From the NCBI GenBank assembly GCA_973895155.1, contig OZ316893.1, positions 22,692,001 to 22,756,000 of the forward strand: a stretch of DNA of 64,000 bases, in the 5' to 3' direction. Positions 48,112 to 62,777 of this stretch are shown here, one piece after another. The notes under the pieces were generated by a model. The model did no database searches and was not told the origin of the DNA. It saw only the letters and a program-made list of their open reading frames with translations. The position numbers were made by a program, and so were the translations under genes. The DNA is from Marsupella aquatica (Eukaryota > Marchantiophyta). Each line of letters opens with the position of its first letter. The stretch's first letter is position 1.

Positions 48112-51100
48112 CGGTCTGTGAGCAAGGCCACCAACTTTGTGTAAACTGTGAAGATGTTCCTCAGACAGATCCTTCCCAGCTGCAGCGGAATCGAAGTAAC
48201 GTCAGCGAGACGCTGAAGTTATTGATTGAAAAGCCTGTACGTAAAGCTGCAGAATGTAGAGACTGCAGACGTACACGTCCACTTTTCAATTGAATTGAGA
48301 AATCTGAATTTGAACTCGATCACCTTGCTCAGTTGTGAAAGGGCAAGAGTCGAGTGATGTCTCGCGAAAAGTCTGTTGAATCCGCTCCAATCATATGCAG
48401 TACGAATGAACAAGTTATATAGAACGCAGTCCAAGTACCGTGAAGGGACGCTTTACAGTACTATAGTCGTTATGGCATTGTTGGGCTTGTCCACCGCCTG
48501 TCACCGACTTTAAATCTTTGAAGCTGTTGCAGAAGGGTGCCGCGGACCGGCACTGACGGGCCCGAAAGCGCTTTTTTTTTACTACTGCTTGACGGATTCA
48601 GGGGCATGGAATGCTGGCATGGAAAACCGGGAGTACTGCCGACGACTCTACTACTGCTGAAGTGTCCCAGTGAGGGAGGTCCACTCGGATTATATATCCT
48701 GCGAATGCTTAGGCAGGGAGCGAGCAATTCAACACGGGAGACAAATGTCTTAATGTCAGCGCCCGCCAATTAGTTTAGACTGCTGGCTGGCTGGCGGCGT
48801 CGATGGATATCTCACTGCACTGCCTTGTAGAAGCAAATTTGTCAGCACTGCTAAAAGGTTCGGACATAAATTTGAGGCGCCAGAGCTGGCATTATATACG
48901 AGTATCCGGTCTCGAAGTCAGGAGTCCCGACTGAAAAAATGCCTGAAGACCGGGCAGGGCAGGGCAGGGCAGGGCAGGGTAAGGAAAGGCGGGCGATTCG
49001 ACTGTAGCAAACGTGTGAAATGGTGACAGCCTGTAAGCTGGGGAGCACCACCAAGAGTATCTGGAGTTGCTCTAGACTCAGGTATCGGCTTTGAGCGAGT
49101 CTCATCCCCTCGATCCGTCCCATCCCTTCCGAGTTCCGATCCCGTCTTGTGTAGGCCTTCCACTTTTCCGATCTTTTCGCATTGCTTTTGTGCGGTGGGC
49201 TTTACTTTTGAGAGTGGGCCCCCGTATTTAGACAGTCCAGGAAAATCATTCCATACTCTACGATCATCACATGCACAATTCCCAGCTCCTTTCGTCCACC
49301 AATGTTTTACTATTGTCGATGATTCACAAAAAACTTATTACTCTCTTAACCCGAAGAAACTGAGCATTGACAAATGACAATAGCTATCACTAATGATGAA
49401 GTTGATTGAATCAACAGAGAATCTCAGAGATGTTCTTCACTTTTTCTGCACTTCGCCAGACCTCTCGTGCGTCCAAGATGGGTACTATCTGTACTATCTG
49501 TACTTCCTGCATATCCGGTTGTAACCCCTCGCATGGGTTCGTGCAAAGGCTCTGCAAAAGTTAGTCCACGGTCTACAGTGGTATCAATTCTAGGAGTCGA
49601 TTTAAAACCGCAAACAAAACTCCGCTTGTGGCAAACTTCAAGATGGATACTGTTGTTCAAAGATTGGGAACGTCAGATTTGGCATAGATTTGGAAAATCC
49701 GCTGGCTTCCAATAGCTAATCAGTGACCTTTTCATTATTTTCGAGGCCCTACGTTCTACCCTGTTTCGAGCACGAGGTTAAGCGTTGAGTACGAATACCA
49801 TGCATGCGCGTGTTTTGAACAGGGAAGAACCAATCTACTTTGACTATAATAAACACCAAAAATCTCTTAAGCCTGTTAGTGTACTACTAAGCTCCTGTTG
49901 GAAATCTCTTAAGCCTGTTACTCCCGCTGTTAGTGTACAAGGTACTCTTACCGGACAAGAATAGCCCTTCAATTAAAACTCGACCTGAAGCTCTCGTTTT
50001 CCAGCGCATGTATAATATTAATATCACACAATGCCTGGAAAGTTTTACATGCCTTGGGCTTTGCTCAAAATAACTGTTGGCATGAATAATAACCAGCAAG
50101 GCAGGACAGGATGATTGGGGCTCATGGAAAACTTTTGATTTGCTTGGTCGGAGGGAGGGATGGATTCAAGGTCCGATTAGTGCATGAGAAGCGGAATCAA
50201 ATGCATTTTGCTGTGCAACTACGTAATGCAAACCTTGTTCTCAAATATATAAGATTTCTAACAGGACCTTAGTACACTAACAGGCTTAATAGATTTTTGG
50301 TTTTTATTATAATCAAAGTAGATGAGAATCTTCTTGATTGATGAGTCGCCAAAAATTTTCGGACTGATGCCCTGGAAACATGGCAGCGTACTTCAGCTCA
50401 CGGGGCGTCTAATGGCTCAACGAAAGTTTATCCCAAACCGTATGCCTGAGACTTCAACGACCAAGATCTGTTCCGACTATCAGGAACTTGAAACCCGGGT
50501 AGATTGACTCGGCATATTCCGACGATCAGGGAGACGAAATGTGATACCTACGTACCCATGCCATTGACTCGGCATTCAGCCGTTTCTCGAGCTTTTAGAA
50601 AGGCATTCATAGTCGGACCCCTAGCTAAAGTGGATTCCTGGAAAGGTCTTTTTCGACCAACCACGGAGAACAGACTCATCAGATGTCAATGAGACTTGAC
50701 ACGTACCCAGGAACCCATTGACTCGGCTGTGAGCCATTGACTCGGCTGTCCGCGCATGAAACAATCCAGACTCCGATCCCTTACTTGACAGAATGACCAA
50801 CCATTGGCAAATCCGGTCAGTACTAGCGACGTGCAAATAAGGTGACGGCCCAACACCCAAACATGACCAATATGTCTCAGGAAGAGATTATGTTCTCTCT
50901 TTAGCAATCGTCTGTCATGCATGTATCCCCTGCAGAGCTGGAACTGTGTGGATGGCAGACAGGTCAATCTACATGTGGGCTTGCACCATTTAGAGCGATG
51001 CCCATTGACCTCCGTGAATCCTGCGTATCTGCCTACCTTTGCTTCGAGCTTTTCTGCTGAGCAATCTTTGAGTAAACGACAATATGAGGACCTCAATGCT

Positions 51101-51926
51101 CGTGAATCTCGTTCTCTCAGCGTGGACATAGCTGTAGAAACCTAGTAATCAGACATGTGAAGTGTGACCGTGCTCCTGGAGAGGCTGAGCATCAGCAATT
51201 GCGCCGCTCCCTTCATTCTCTCTTTGTGGAATTGTGGCCCAAAGATTGTCCCATCACATTATTATTGTTGTAACGTGACAGAAAGCCACCAGGAAGCCGA
51301 AAGATTCCACTCTTAGGCTCGCAGTCGTCGGCGGCCATAAATGACCACGTTCTTTTCTCTTCTGCTTCTCAGTCATTCCTTTTCCGGTTATGATTGATGA
51401 CAATCATATGATTGAATTGTTTGGCAACTTCGTACCAAAGATCCGGACAGAATTCGACGACTGATTAATATCCGGAGTGGTTGCTCTCTAAAGGAATGGA
51501 ATTTGATGCTCAAACGAACCAAAACAAGTTATGACACAACTCGACACCTTCCAACCTTTGTTGAGACTCAAAATTGTGACCTGGCTTGGTTGATTTTGCA
51601 AACAGTTCAAGCTCATTCCGTGAATTGACGATTGACCTCTGAAGTTTTGGGTAAACGCCATGAATCTCTTTCGTTTTCCAGAACGTTTAGAAAACCATAA
51701 AAGCGTGTTGTCAGTATAAGTCAGTGTTTGCGTCTGGAACATGCACTTCAAATATGGTATGGGACCTTTGTGAAGTCCATTCACAAAGACAGCAGGATGT
51801 TTTTGGACAACATAACAAAGACAAAGAATACGTTCAAGCCAAGAGAGCCTTAGTTAGCAAACCATGGCATTCACGTCATCACTCATACATAAGACTTTAC
51901 AATATGTCACTCGTTTTTAGTGTGAC
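48112..51926. other. Upstream region of peroxidase 3
   Basis: Non-coding, nearly identical to 29938-34434 without the LINE. It contains a gggca pentamer run (about 48953-48980) that is longer than in the other copies. No gene is supported. Confidence 0.5.
48892..48898 (-). promoter_or_regulatory. Conserved TATATAA box, peroxidase 3 unit
   Basis: The third copy of the minus-strand TATATAATGCCAG block, about 780 bases upstream of the ATG. The evidence is conservation only. Confidence 0.25.
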
Positions 51927-51930
51927 ATTA

Positions 51931-54900
51931 GGATGTTCTATATTTAGTTTAATCCATTTCAAGAGTATTTATGCTCCAGGCATGCGTTACTATTACCGAC
52001 ATTATTTATAGTGTTATGCTCTTATCATAGTAAGAGAAATTAGAGTGAACAGTATAGCTTTTATATGAAGGTCCCATATCAAAACGGTTTTAGTACATTC
52101 CTTTTAATCCTGCATTAGTTTCCAATCCACAAAATACGTTGTTGATAATAAATAAATGATGTTGCCATGTGTAGAGCCAAGGATAGCAGGCACGAGTAAC
52201 TCAAGCAGGACCAGCATTGCCACATAGGGAAGCACCCAGGGAACCAGGCCCTGGGTAAGTGATTTTTGTAAGACAAATATTTAGTTCCTTTAATGACTTT
52301 GTATTCAATTAATCATGTGAAGTTTCATTTTAGTGTACTAATCTTTATTTTTATTTTAATATTTTTAAGGAAAAATCTGTGAACCCCACAGAAAGGAAAT
52401 AGTCAATCACAACACTGAACCCAATACCTATCAGTCTTCACTCAGATGAGCCAAGAATCCCTATTAACTCAGTGGCAGAGAATATTCCTAGAATTTACTC
52501 CCTTAGAGAAGCAAACATTCGCCACACTGGCTAAAAATTAAAAACCTTAAAAAATAAATACACTGGTACCGTTAGCACCTGAGGTGAAGTCAGGGACGTG
52601 GGGTTGGTATGATTGGGGCGATGGGTACCACTTGGCATCACTGTTTATATCGTTGTCCACTTTTTGGCAGACAAAGGCCCTCGTGCTATTTGGGCCTGGC
52701 GACTGGGCCATTGGGCTTCAACAAGATTTTTACTGGAAATCAAAGATCGTTTGTAGGTTTGGAAGACTCATTCTAATTTAGTATTAAAAGAGATTCAAAG
52801 TACTGATTTATGGGGCAAACATGTTCATGACCCACGCCATTTGAAGTCTTCTAATGATATACTGCTGGACTGCACTGTAGCATAATCCTATCTTAATGAG
52901 CTGAATTGAAACATAATTTCTTTTCAAGTATGGGGCTTCAGTTTCCACTCTCCTGCAAGCATTTATTTCTAGTATTTGCCTCTGAACAGAAGCTGAAATT
53001 GGGAGACACCAATGCACCAATAGGGGGTCTCAAAACTCAAAATCTGCCCACCAACCCACCATAAGGGGATCTCAAACTTCAAAATATTAGTAACTTAGTA
53101 GTTAAGGATATGCACACACAAAACAAAAATTGAACTACCAAATTCATAATTCATAAATTTTTGCCATAAAGATTGGTCATATGCCATCACTATTTAATTC
53201 ACCTTTGATGTGACTAGTGAAACTTTAAAAAAATTAATTGCATAACCTTGTGAAAACAACTATGACCATTTAATGCCAAAAGCCATCATGCATCACTATA
53301 GGTCACCTCCAAGGTCAGCGCCAAAACTAAAACTTTTGCATATCGGGTTGCATATAACCTTGTGAAAAAGTTATGACTAGTTATGCCTCTCAGGATAAGT
53401 CTCACTACAAGTCACCTTCCAGGTCCATGCAGAAAAGAAAAACTTTTGCACAATCTTGTGAAAAACTATGATTAATTATGGTCTAAAGCAGTTGTCCTTC
53501 ACTATGAGTCCTTGAGTTCAATATACGTTGTACTTAGACTTGTACTGGGATTTGGAGTTCGGGGGTATCACTATATGGATATCTCCCCATCATCTGCGAC
53601 ATTTTTAGGCCTTGGACCCCCTAAATTGTAAGAATTTTTATTTTATTTTTTAACTCCTATAAAGTTGGAATATTCTAAAAATTTGGCTATAAGGACCCTA
53701 ATGTTCCTACAAGTCTCAAATTTTGATTTAAAAGAACTTATAGTTTTTCTCAGAAAATTATTAAGTCTTCCCTTTGAACCAAGAAAATGATCATATACAT
53801 GTGTCATTTTTTGTAGAAATCAAACCCTAGATTTGGAGGTTTTTCTGGCTCGGAGGATAAATAGGGATCCTTGGCCCATGATTTGGTGGAAGAACTGCTA
53901 ATGGTGTCACAAAAAATATAACGAATATTAGCCAAAAGTGGCGAAAGTGTTTTGGGGAGATGGAATTTGGCTAAAATTCGCACTTAAAAAATAAGCTGAA
54001 CGGTACCCCTTTACATCAAAAAGTGCAGAGTCGGAGTCACCACTCGAGTAAACAATTTGGTGTCCTGCAAAATCCCCACACTTCTATGTCGTGATTCTAA
54101 TACTCGTCCCAAGCTTCAAGTAGGAACATTCAAATTCTTAACTAAGCCAGAGCTGGCATGACTAGAGCGGCGGGTAGACTAGAGAGGCAACATGCAGTTC
54201 GGGAGAAGTAGCAAGCTGGCAGATTTGTCAAACGAGGCAAAGACAAGTTTGGGAATCGGGGAAGGAATTAAGACAGTCAAGCTCCTGTTCGAGATAGAGA
54301 GGAATCATGTGCTGGAAAGCGAGTTCACGAATTCAGATGAGCACGGGAAAGCAATCCTCCTCCTCAGAAGGAAGGAAGGGTGAGGACAAAAGGTCCACAC
54401 AAGCCCAAAGTCCACACAAGCGAGAAGAAATGTCCACACACAGCGAGAACAAATGACATGCAGCTCTTTCTGCCCTCCCACAGACACACATCCTCTCCTC
54501 TCCTCCCCTCTGGTCTCTTCGCTTCTCTTCTCGTCTCTGCTTGCTTGCCGTGGTAGTCAAACCGTATCCGAGTGGATCGATCGATCAACCCCGATTAGCT
54601 GGTCACACACGTCGGTACGTGCTGCTTTCAAGGAACAGTAGAGATTTCAACCGTTCACGTAAGATTTCATCCAGGGGTTCAGGTATTGGTGGTCCCAGGT
54701 GACCGATCCCAGCCAGCACAACCTATCCGCAACAGAAAGTTTCGTTCTTCCACGAAACTGATTGGGTCCGAGTTGGATTACCGTACTATCGTTGAACTCC
54801 GCCACACAAAGCGGCAGTCCAGTTGATTGACCTATTACCCATGTTCCCCTCTTGATTGCTGGCTCACTACTAAGATTTTCAGTTTACTAGTCTATTTCAT

Positions 54901-55924
54901 TCCATCTGAATATGGATAGAGTAGCCAGGAGAGGAAAGAGAATTTGCCTTTGGAGATGTCAAGAAGGGCTGCAGTGGTAAAACGGCTTCAACTGAGATAG
55001 TTCAACTGAATCAATCATTCAGTTCTCATTCAGTTCGATTGAGTCAGTTAACTACCCTGTTGCATTCCATCTGAATAAAGATAAAGTAGCATAGGAAGTA
55101 AATTTGCATTTGTACAAGAGATGCAAAGAAGGGGCACAGTTGTAATTTAGCGAGAATCTGTTTACCGACGTCATCCGAACGTACGCTCTCGCATCAGCGG
55201 TTTAGTAACGTTTTCCGAACGCTCTCTTATTCGTAAAGAGAGCGATTCTCCTAAGCAATTCTCCTAAGCGAATCGTTTCATTCCAGGGGTGAATCACTGG
55301 ACGAGCTGGTCATTTTGCTCTATATTAAGTTCTGCTGATTGGCACACAGGAGATACTCCACCTACTGCAGAATTCAACTAGGGTTGACTTCTACAGTCTC
55401 CTACCCGTGTCCATGCCAAATCGAGCCAAAGAATGTTTCACAATCATGATCACAAGCTCCCAATAATGCCAGCCACTTGGTGACGGATGCGGAACATGTC
55501 AATGCTCTGTTGAGCGGAAAGGAACCATGGTGTCAGAATCGCTACGTACTCCACTGTAGGACGTACGTAGCCAGCCAGACACAAGCTATAGCTTCCTACA
55601 TAATCTAAACTAAGACTAATTTAAGCAGCCTCCATTTAAAGAGGATTGGTCGCGACGGTGTCGGTTGATGAAGAGTGCTATAGACAATTTCAGGGTAGAG
55701 TCCGTGGTGCTCCAAAATGTTGCCTGCCTTCGTTGGCAACAACACAGCCAGGATCCAGAATACCTTATTGGCCAGCTGGGTACAACTCATTAGGCTTTGG
55801 CAGCCAGGCGTATTGTACAGGCAACACAACGCGATTTCCAGGTAATTGCGTCTGGACATTCCTTGCCCATAAATCCATGTCTCCATGACATTCTCAGGTG
55901 TCATCATCATACTATACACTATTA
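51931..55924. other. Segment present only in duplication copy 2
   Basis: Bounded by ATTA on both sides (51927-51930 and 55921-55924). In copy 1 the same point carries the Helitron 34435-38937 instead. Mostly AT-rich, with a dispersed-repeat piece at 53860-54000. A small open frame at 54192-54383 (63 codons, starting MQFGRSSKLADLS) has a plausible protein look but no known family and no supporting exon. A diverged direct repeat (ttccatctgaata type) lies at about 54896-54980 and 55063-55148. Confidence 0.6.
53860..54000 (+). repeat. Dispersed repeat, copy 3 (3' half)
   Basis: Motifs gatttggtgg, gccaaaagtggcgaaagtg, ttttggggagatggaattt and an end cttaaaaaataagct, the complement of the start of copy 1. 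An inverted piece of the 5' end (cactggctaaaaatt, ccttaaaaaata) lies near 52515-52560. Confidence 0.5.
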
Positions 55925-57236
55925 CACTACATATTGGTGAAGGGTTTGCCATTGAGTCAACAATACACGTACCCACCTATGTAGGTGCATTGCTTCGCGT
56001 TTTGTGTAAGGTACATACGTTGCTGGGGTTCCTACGCTTTGTGTAGGGTAAGCTTTGGTTTCATTGGCCTCTCTCGTCTGCTCAATAGCTCGTAGGGTGT
56101 GCTCCCACTTAGGTAACATACATCGGGTTCCCAGCTTCAGTTAATTAAAGGGAAAACTTTGTAAGATGGGCTTAATTACGGATCTTGCAGCCACTTTCAA
56201 TCCAGAAGACCTGGCATTTTACTTTTCGGATCTACCACATAGATGTCTACATCACGCGCTAGAGGTTGCATGCTGCTATTCCTCTTGTGGTCGATCGAAT
56301 CACTTTGTCGAATGTTTTGCACTTTGAATATCTTCGAGCAATCACCTTGGCCTCAGCCTAGCATATGCATGGGCCCGCTAGCGCGTTCTTGCTTAATTTC
56401 TACCTCGCCGCGGTGCATGGGAGACTCGCCTTACCCATGGGCGGCGAGCTTTTTCATGCGTTGACAGACCAATTTGGCTACTTGGTACGTCCACCGGACC
56501 TCCGCTTAGGCTCCGGCCATGTTTGTAAGAAGAAGTGGGCTCGATCTCTTTCTTTTGCCGTTGCGACACTATCCTAAGTTCTTGGTCTTTTCGACAGCTC
56601 CTCGATATAGTCGTGGCCTGAAAATTTTCCTACTTCCTACAGCTGAGGAACTCGTTGATAGACTCATAGCTGTGTCGCGATGACCAACCTTTTCATCAAC
56701 AATCCCGAATTGGGGACCTACCTCTCCTACTGGTGGTTATTTCTCTAGTAGAGCGCGCTAGTGAAGCAAGCATCATTGAATTGGCAATCGTTTTGCTACA
56801 TGAATTCGCTTCAAAAGTTAATGTACTTGTAATTATAAATCTTTTGACGGGTAAGGAAATTGGAGACTGAAACTTAGCGAGCTTCTACATTTTCGCTTGA
56901 GATGCCGACGAAAACTCGCCCTTTCCTCCGGACGCGCTTTGGGGATGAATTGACGGAGGCTTCTCCCGAGGCAATCAGGTTCGAGTACGTGATCACACAC
57001 AAGCTGGTCGTATGAAATGAAGAACCCAATTCTTCTGCCTCTGCTGGGTCTATCCCCGATGATGGGTCTGTCCCCGATGATGGAAGTACGACGAACTACT
57101 AGGAAATGTATTCAATATCAAAGCCATTAGTGAATAAGAGTGTCTGGTGACTGCCATGTTCAGTTCAAGAGTAAAGTATCTTCGATCTTGCACGTGACAG
57201 CCGTGATTTTCTGCCGACGCACGCACGGAGATCGCC
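55925..57236. repeat. Duplication tail, copy 2
   Basis: Nearly identical to 38938-40137 joined to 42461-42570. It contains the second copy of the disabled ORF (56166-56577) and the empty site of the second Helitron (aaagcca^ttagtg, near 57130). Confidence 0.85.
56166..56577 (+). pseudogene. Disabled ORF, second copy
   Basis: The partner of 39182-39589. It shares the in-frame TGA at codon 54 and has 4 extra bases near 56395 that shift the second half, which is open from MHGPASAFLLNFYLAAVHGR to a stop at 56575-56577. The shared TGA shows that it was already disabled before the duplication. Confidence 0.35.
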
Positions 57237-57322
57237 CTATAGCTTCCTAGCATGGCTCCTACTGTATGACACGTAGTACTTATGACAGTCGATGCTGAAT
57301 TGATCTGGTCAGAATCTCTTAC

Positions 57323-57480
57323 TAGGACCACTTCACGGCAAATCCACTTTGAGTTGCGATCTTGAAGCGATATAATTTCGAATGTGTCGGAGCCAAGAGG
57401 GAAGAAATTAAAAGGAAAGCAGCGGAATGTTCCCTTCATGCGGATCATGTACGTATAGTGAAAATCACAAGCAGAACAGG
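57323..57480 (-). CDS. Possible orphan exon, unrecognised
   Basis: Minus-strand frame with MKGTFRCFPFNFFPLG, then DTFEIISLQDRNSKWICREV, followed by a good donor (gtaagag) at 57322. The alternating hydrophobic pattern suggests beta strands, as in beta-trefoil or fascin-like folds. No partner exon was found with certainty, and the 3' continuation runs into the duplication tail. It may be a fragment left by the duplication. Confidence 0.2.
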
Positions 57481-57828
57481 CCCAGGCCCAAGGTGAACTA
57501 GAGCTTGGAATTGCCTGCTCTAATTCGCTGAGAGGGCAAATACAGTTCACTCAGAAGCCATAGAACGACTGCATGCAGCTAGCTAGCTAGACAGTGACTG
57601 TTCCTTCTATGCATGTGATCTACGAATCGAGGTCCCCACTAGAGCTTCATTTGAGCTTTTGTGTCTTGCTTTTTCTTCAAAATGGAAAATGTAAATAATA
57701 TGAATGAACACATTAATTTTTCACTCAGAGAGTAGTATACACTAGTGAAATAAAATCGCAAATGAGATTTCCACGTGCTGCCCCCGACGACCAACACCTG
57801 ACAAACAAATTTTCCATCTGATGAAGAG

Positions 57829-57898
57829 AAATTCGTCCATGCGAAATTGTGAATTATGTCCGGCGATGTAGTCTTCGCAATATCGCATGGACGAATTT
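57829..57898. repeat. 25-bp perfect-looking hairpin
   Basis: Arms 57829-57853 and 57874-57898 (aaattcgtccatgcga and its complement tcgcatggacgaattt, extended to 25 bp with two mismatches), with a 20-base loop. It may be a very small inverted-repeat element, or a local inversion copy inside decayed coding DNA. Confidence 0.7.
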
Positions 57899-58208
57899 GT
57901 CGTACACCAAGTCCGTGAGTACTTCGTCTGGCGAACGCATCTAAACACGAGTAAAATGAGGTGACATCTCGGATTTTTTCCCGACTTAAAAGTCTCCGCT
58001 ATAGAAGCAATTAATAGAAGCACTAACCTATATAATCTTGCTTCTACCACATAATTCACATTAAGATCGAAACTAAGCTAATGAAATAGATCATTGTTAG
58101 CAAAAATTTCGATTCTATGAGGGTTGCTTGATTCCAATTGTTTGTAATCATAATCTGTCAACTTACAACTTAACAGAAACAACAGAATTCTTTTGTTGAT
58201 CTGAAGTT

Positions 58209-58256
58209 GAGGATGCACTGTTGCTAGGATTGAGGATGCGCTGTTGCTAGGATTGA
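58209..58256. repeat. 24-bp tandem duplication
   Basis: The block ttgaggatgc(a/g)ctgttgctagg occurs twice in a row, differing at one base. Confidence 0.85.
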
Positions 58257-58369
58257 TAGTTGTATAGTTGTAGACTCTATCGCGGACCCACTGTTCAGTA
58301 CCATGCCGGGTCACTGTCCACTGGCCGGTCTTATGGATTTTTGTCCCTCCCGCTGCAGTAGTTGAACTT

Positions 58370-58548
58370 CTTATTTGGCTTCCATCTTTGGTCTTTCCTC
58401 TCTTCTGGTGCCGGTTTCCCGGTCTTTTGGACTTTCGACCTTTGGTCCACCTGGGTGCCGACCCCCTTTGTGGGCCACCCCGTTTGTGGGCCACTCCGTT
58501 TGTATGTTGGCTTTTTGGATGAATCTCAAATGGTTTTTTCGAGTCAAA
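58370..58548 (+). mobile_element. LINE 3' end fragment
   Basis: It resembles, in order, the 3' end of the LINE at 33152-33871 read on its coding strand: tttcccggtctt, cgacctttggtcc, gggccaccc, tttgtatgttggcttttt, and caaatggttttttc, followed by a short A-run. Only the last 180 bp is recognisable. The clear divergence makes it an older insertion of the same family. I saw no target duplication. Confidence 0.6.
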
Positions 58549-60040
58549 AAACCTTACCAGAAACAAAGCATTACGTTACAAGTGCAGCCAAATATTTTCT
58601 GCGGAAATATAAGTAGGGTTGTGATTGGATTGGGCCTTTAATGAAGCTGTATTCGTCAAATGCAGTGGCACATCAGACTGATTCAGGATTTGATTTCGTC
58701 ATCAACTGCAGTGATCGTCTGCTGCTAAGTACGTAGTCTCATAAGCATATACGATCCCTCATTTTCTGTAAATAGTCCAAACCCTTTATTCTGTTCTTTA
58801 ATTCATGACGTGACGAACTGACCTTATGAAGTCCTGGCTGAGAACATAGGAAACTCTTCACAAAAATCACTCTCCTCCTTTAAGCCGTTCCGTCCTTAGG
58901 TCGACAAGAATATCACTTCTAATCATGATAGCCAGTACGATGGATAAACACGATGTCGCATTGGAAACATTTCCTTGATTCCCCAACCTTAATTGCCCAA
59001 ACTTTTGATCACTCCTCTTACACCTCTAGCATGTACCATGAGAAGTATATGTGACTCAGATCATTCAGCAGAGTGTCAAATAATTATGTCCTTTTGTCAA
59101 ATATGTCCTTTGTTGTACATTGAAGCTCTTCGAGGTCCGGAGACGAATGGACACCACAGACAATTGGCCGATCATCCTTTCTAAATCACATTAAGTATTA
59201 TCTGCAAAGTTGACATTTTCAAACACTTGTGCACTTCTTAGCTAGGTGATAATGAGTATCTGAGAAATTCAAGGAAACTAACCTTATGAGCTCCAACGAT
59301 TACATTGTTGAATAACCCTGAAATCTAGTCAGAACTCTTTACAAGCACTACCTTTCTGGCAACTGACAATTGATTCAACACCTATTCCACACCTCAAACT
59401 TCCAGCATTGGACTTTGCAGAAAAACCAATTTTATTAACAATATGCTGAGACAAGTTTCAATCCAGGCAGCTGGTTCTTTTCAATCTGAAATGTAGAAAT
59501 CGTTCTCAAGCTGGCTCCGTGTCTCCACCAGCCTTTGAATCACAAAGCAAGGATGTTCAGGACGAATAATTCTGTCAAGACAAACAGGCAGGGTGCTTCT
59601 GAGCATGGCCAGGGCATGGCAGCTAGGTCAGTGCCTCTGCTACTCTCACACTTACCTCGAGAAATAGATTTGCTAGCTAATTCTAATTGAAGCTAGCGTG
59701 GATTGTGACATCATGTCCAGCAATTTCTCGTCCAAGATATAATACGTGGTACACCGTCTTGCACATATGTATCTCCTATGTAATCAAAATGTTCATTAAT
59801 CCCTGTCTAGGACACTTTGTATGAATTGAGTTGTGAGTGGTTTTCCATATCTCACGCTAAACTACGGTACATTAAAATCTGCAAAACCGCAAATGGGATA
59901 TATGCGAAGTGGGAAAATTAGCTTAGTTAGAAGCCACTCAATAGGCACTTCATTTGAAGAAGCTTGGAGGCCTCCTCTTTATTTGACTGATTTCAAAAGT
60001 GGTGTGGTTGATCCAAAGTCGGAAGTCTTTCGTCCGAAGT
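58549..60040. other. No recognisable gene
   Basis: AT-balanced DNA downstream of peroxidase 4 with short open frames only. It should include the 3' untranslated region of peroxidase 4. Confidence 0.4.
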
Positions 60041-62293
<2,253 letters not shown>

Positions 62294-62777
62294 ATTGTTT
62301 CGTTCTTTCCTCTTTTCCTTGCCAATACTTCGTCAATTGATTCAATTCTCCACCCAGGACGTGCACCAGTGCTCCCAGCTCGATCAAGTTAACGCAGAGC
62401 TCGATGTATATTAACCTAGAGTGTCCCAACATCAGCGATATCTTAGCCACAATCGTTCCCAGCTAATCCATGAGCGATCGAGCGCTTCTGAGTATGCAAA
62501 TATCGATCTTAATGAAGAAAATGGCACAATGTTAGATCGATCTACGTTTGGCCCAGGGAATTCTGAACTAAAGAATGTAGGAATTAACTAACGAGAATGA
62601 GCGATGAATGTAGGAAAGACTTCTAGACGATGTCTGGGTCCAAGACGATTTTGAGATTAAGCGTCTGCTGCTTCTTCTGGCATCATCTGGAAGGGCCCTT
62701 ATAAATGCACACGATGCTCTGACGACGACAAGCTGAGGAAATATATCTGTACAAGGAACGCGTACGGTAGGTCCTGT
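62294..62777. other. Promoter side of peroxidase 4
   Basis: Non-coding. A TATAAG-like string on the minus strand near 62700 is the only core-promoter candidate, about 400 bases upstream of the ATG. Confidence 0.3.

Larger units (their letters stand above)
42571..57236. repeat. Large tandem duplication, copy 2
   Basis: Direct copy of 23200-42570 with peroxidase 3. It keeps the empty sites of the LINE (near 51335) and of the second Helitron (near 57130). It ends at cggagatcgcc, after which unrelated DNA (ctatagcttcctag) follows. The segment 51931-55924 is not present in copy 1. Confidence 0.9.

Noticed and set aside
52030-52060. gagtgaacagtatag as a second MITE end
   Set aside because: The match is short and there is no matching left end nearby.
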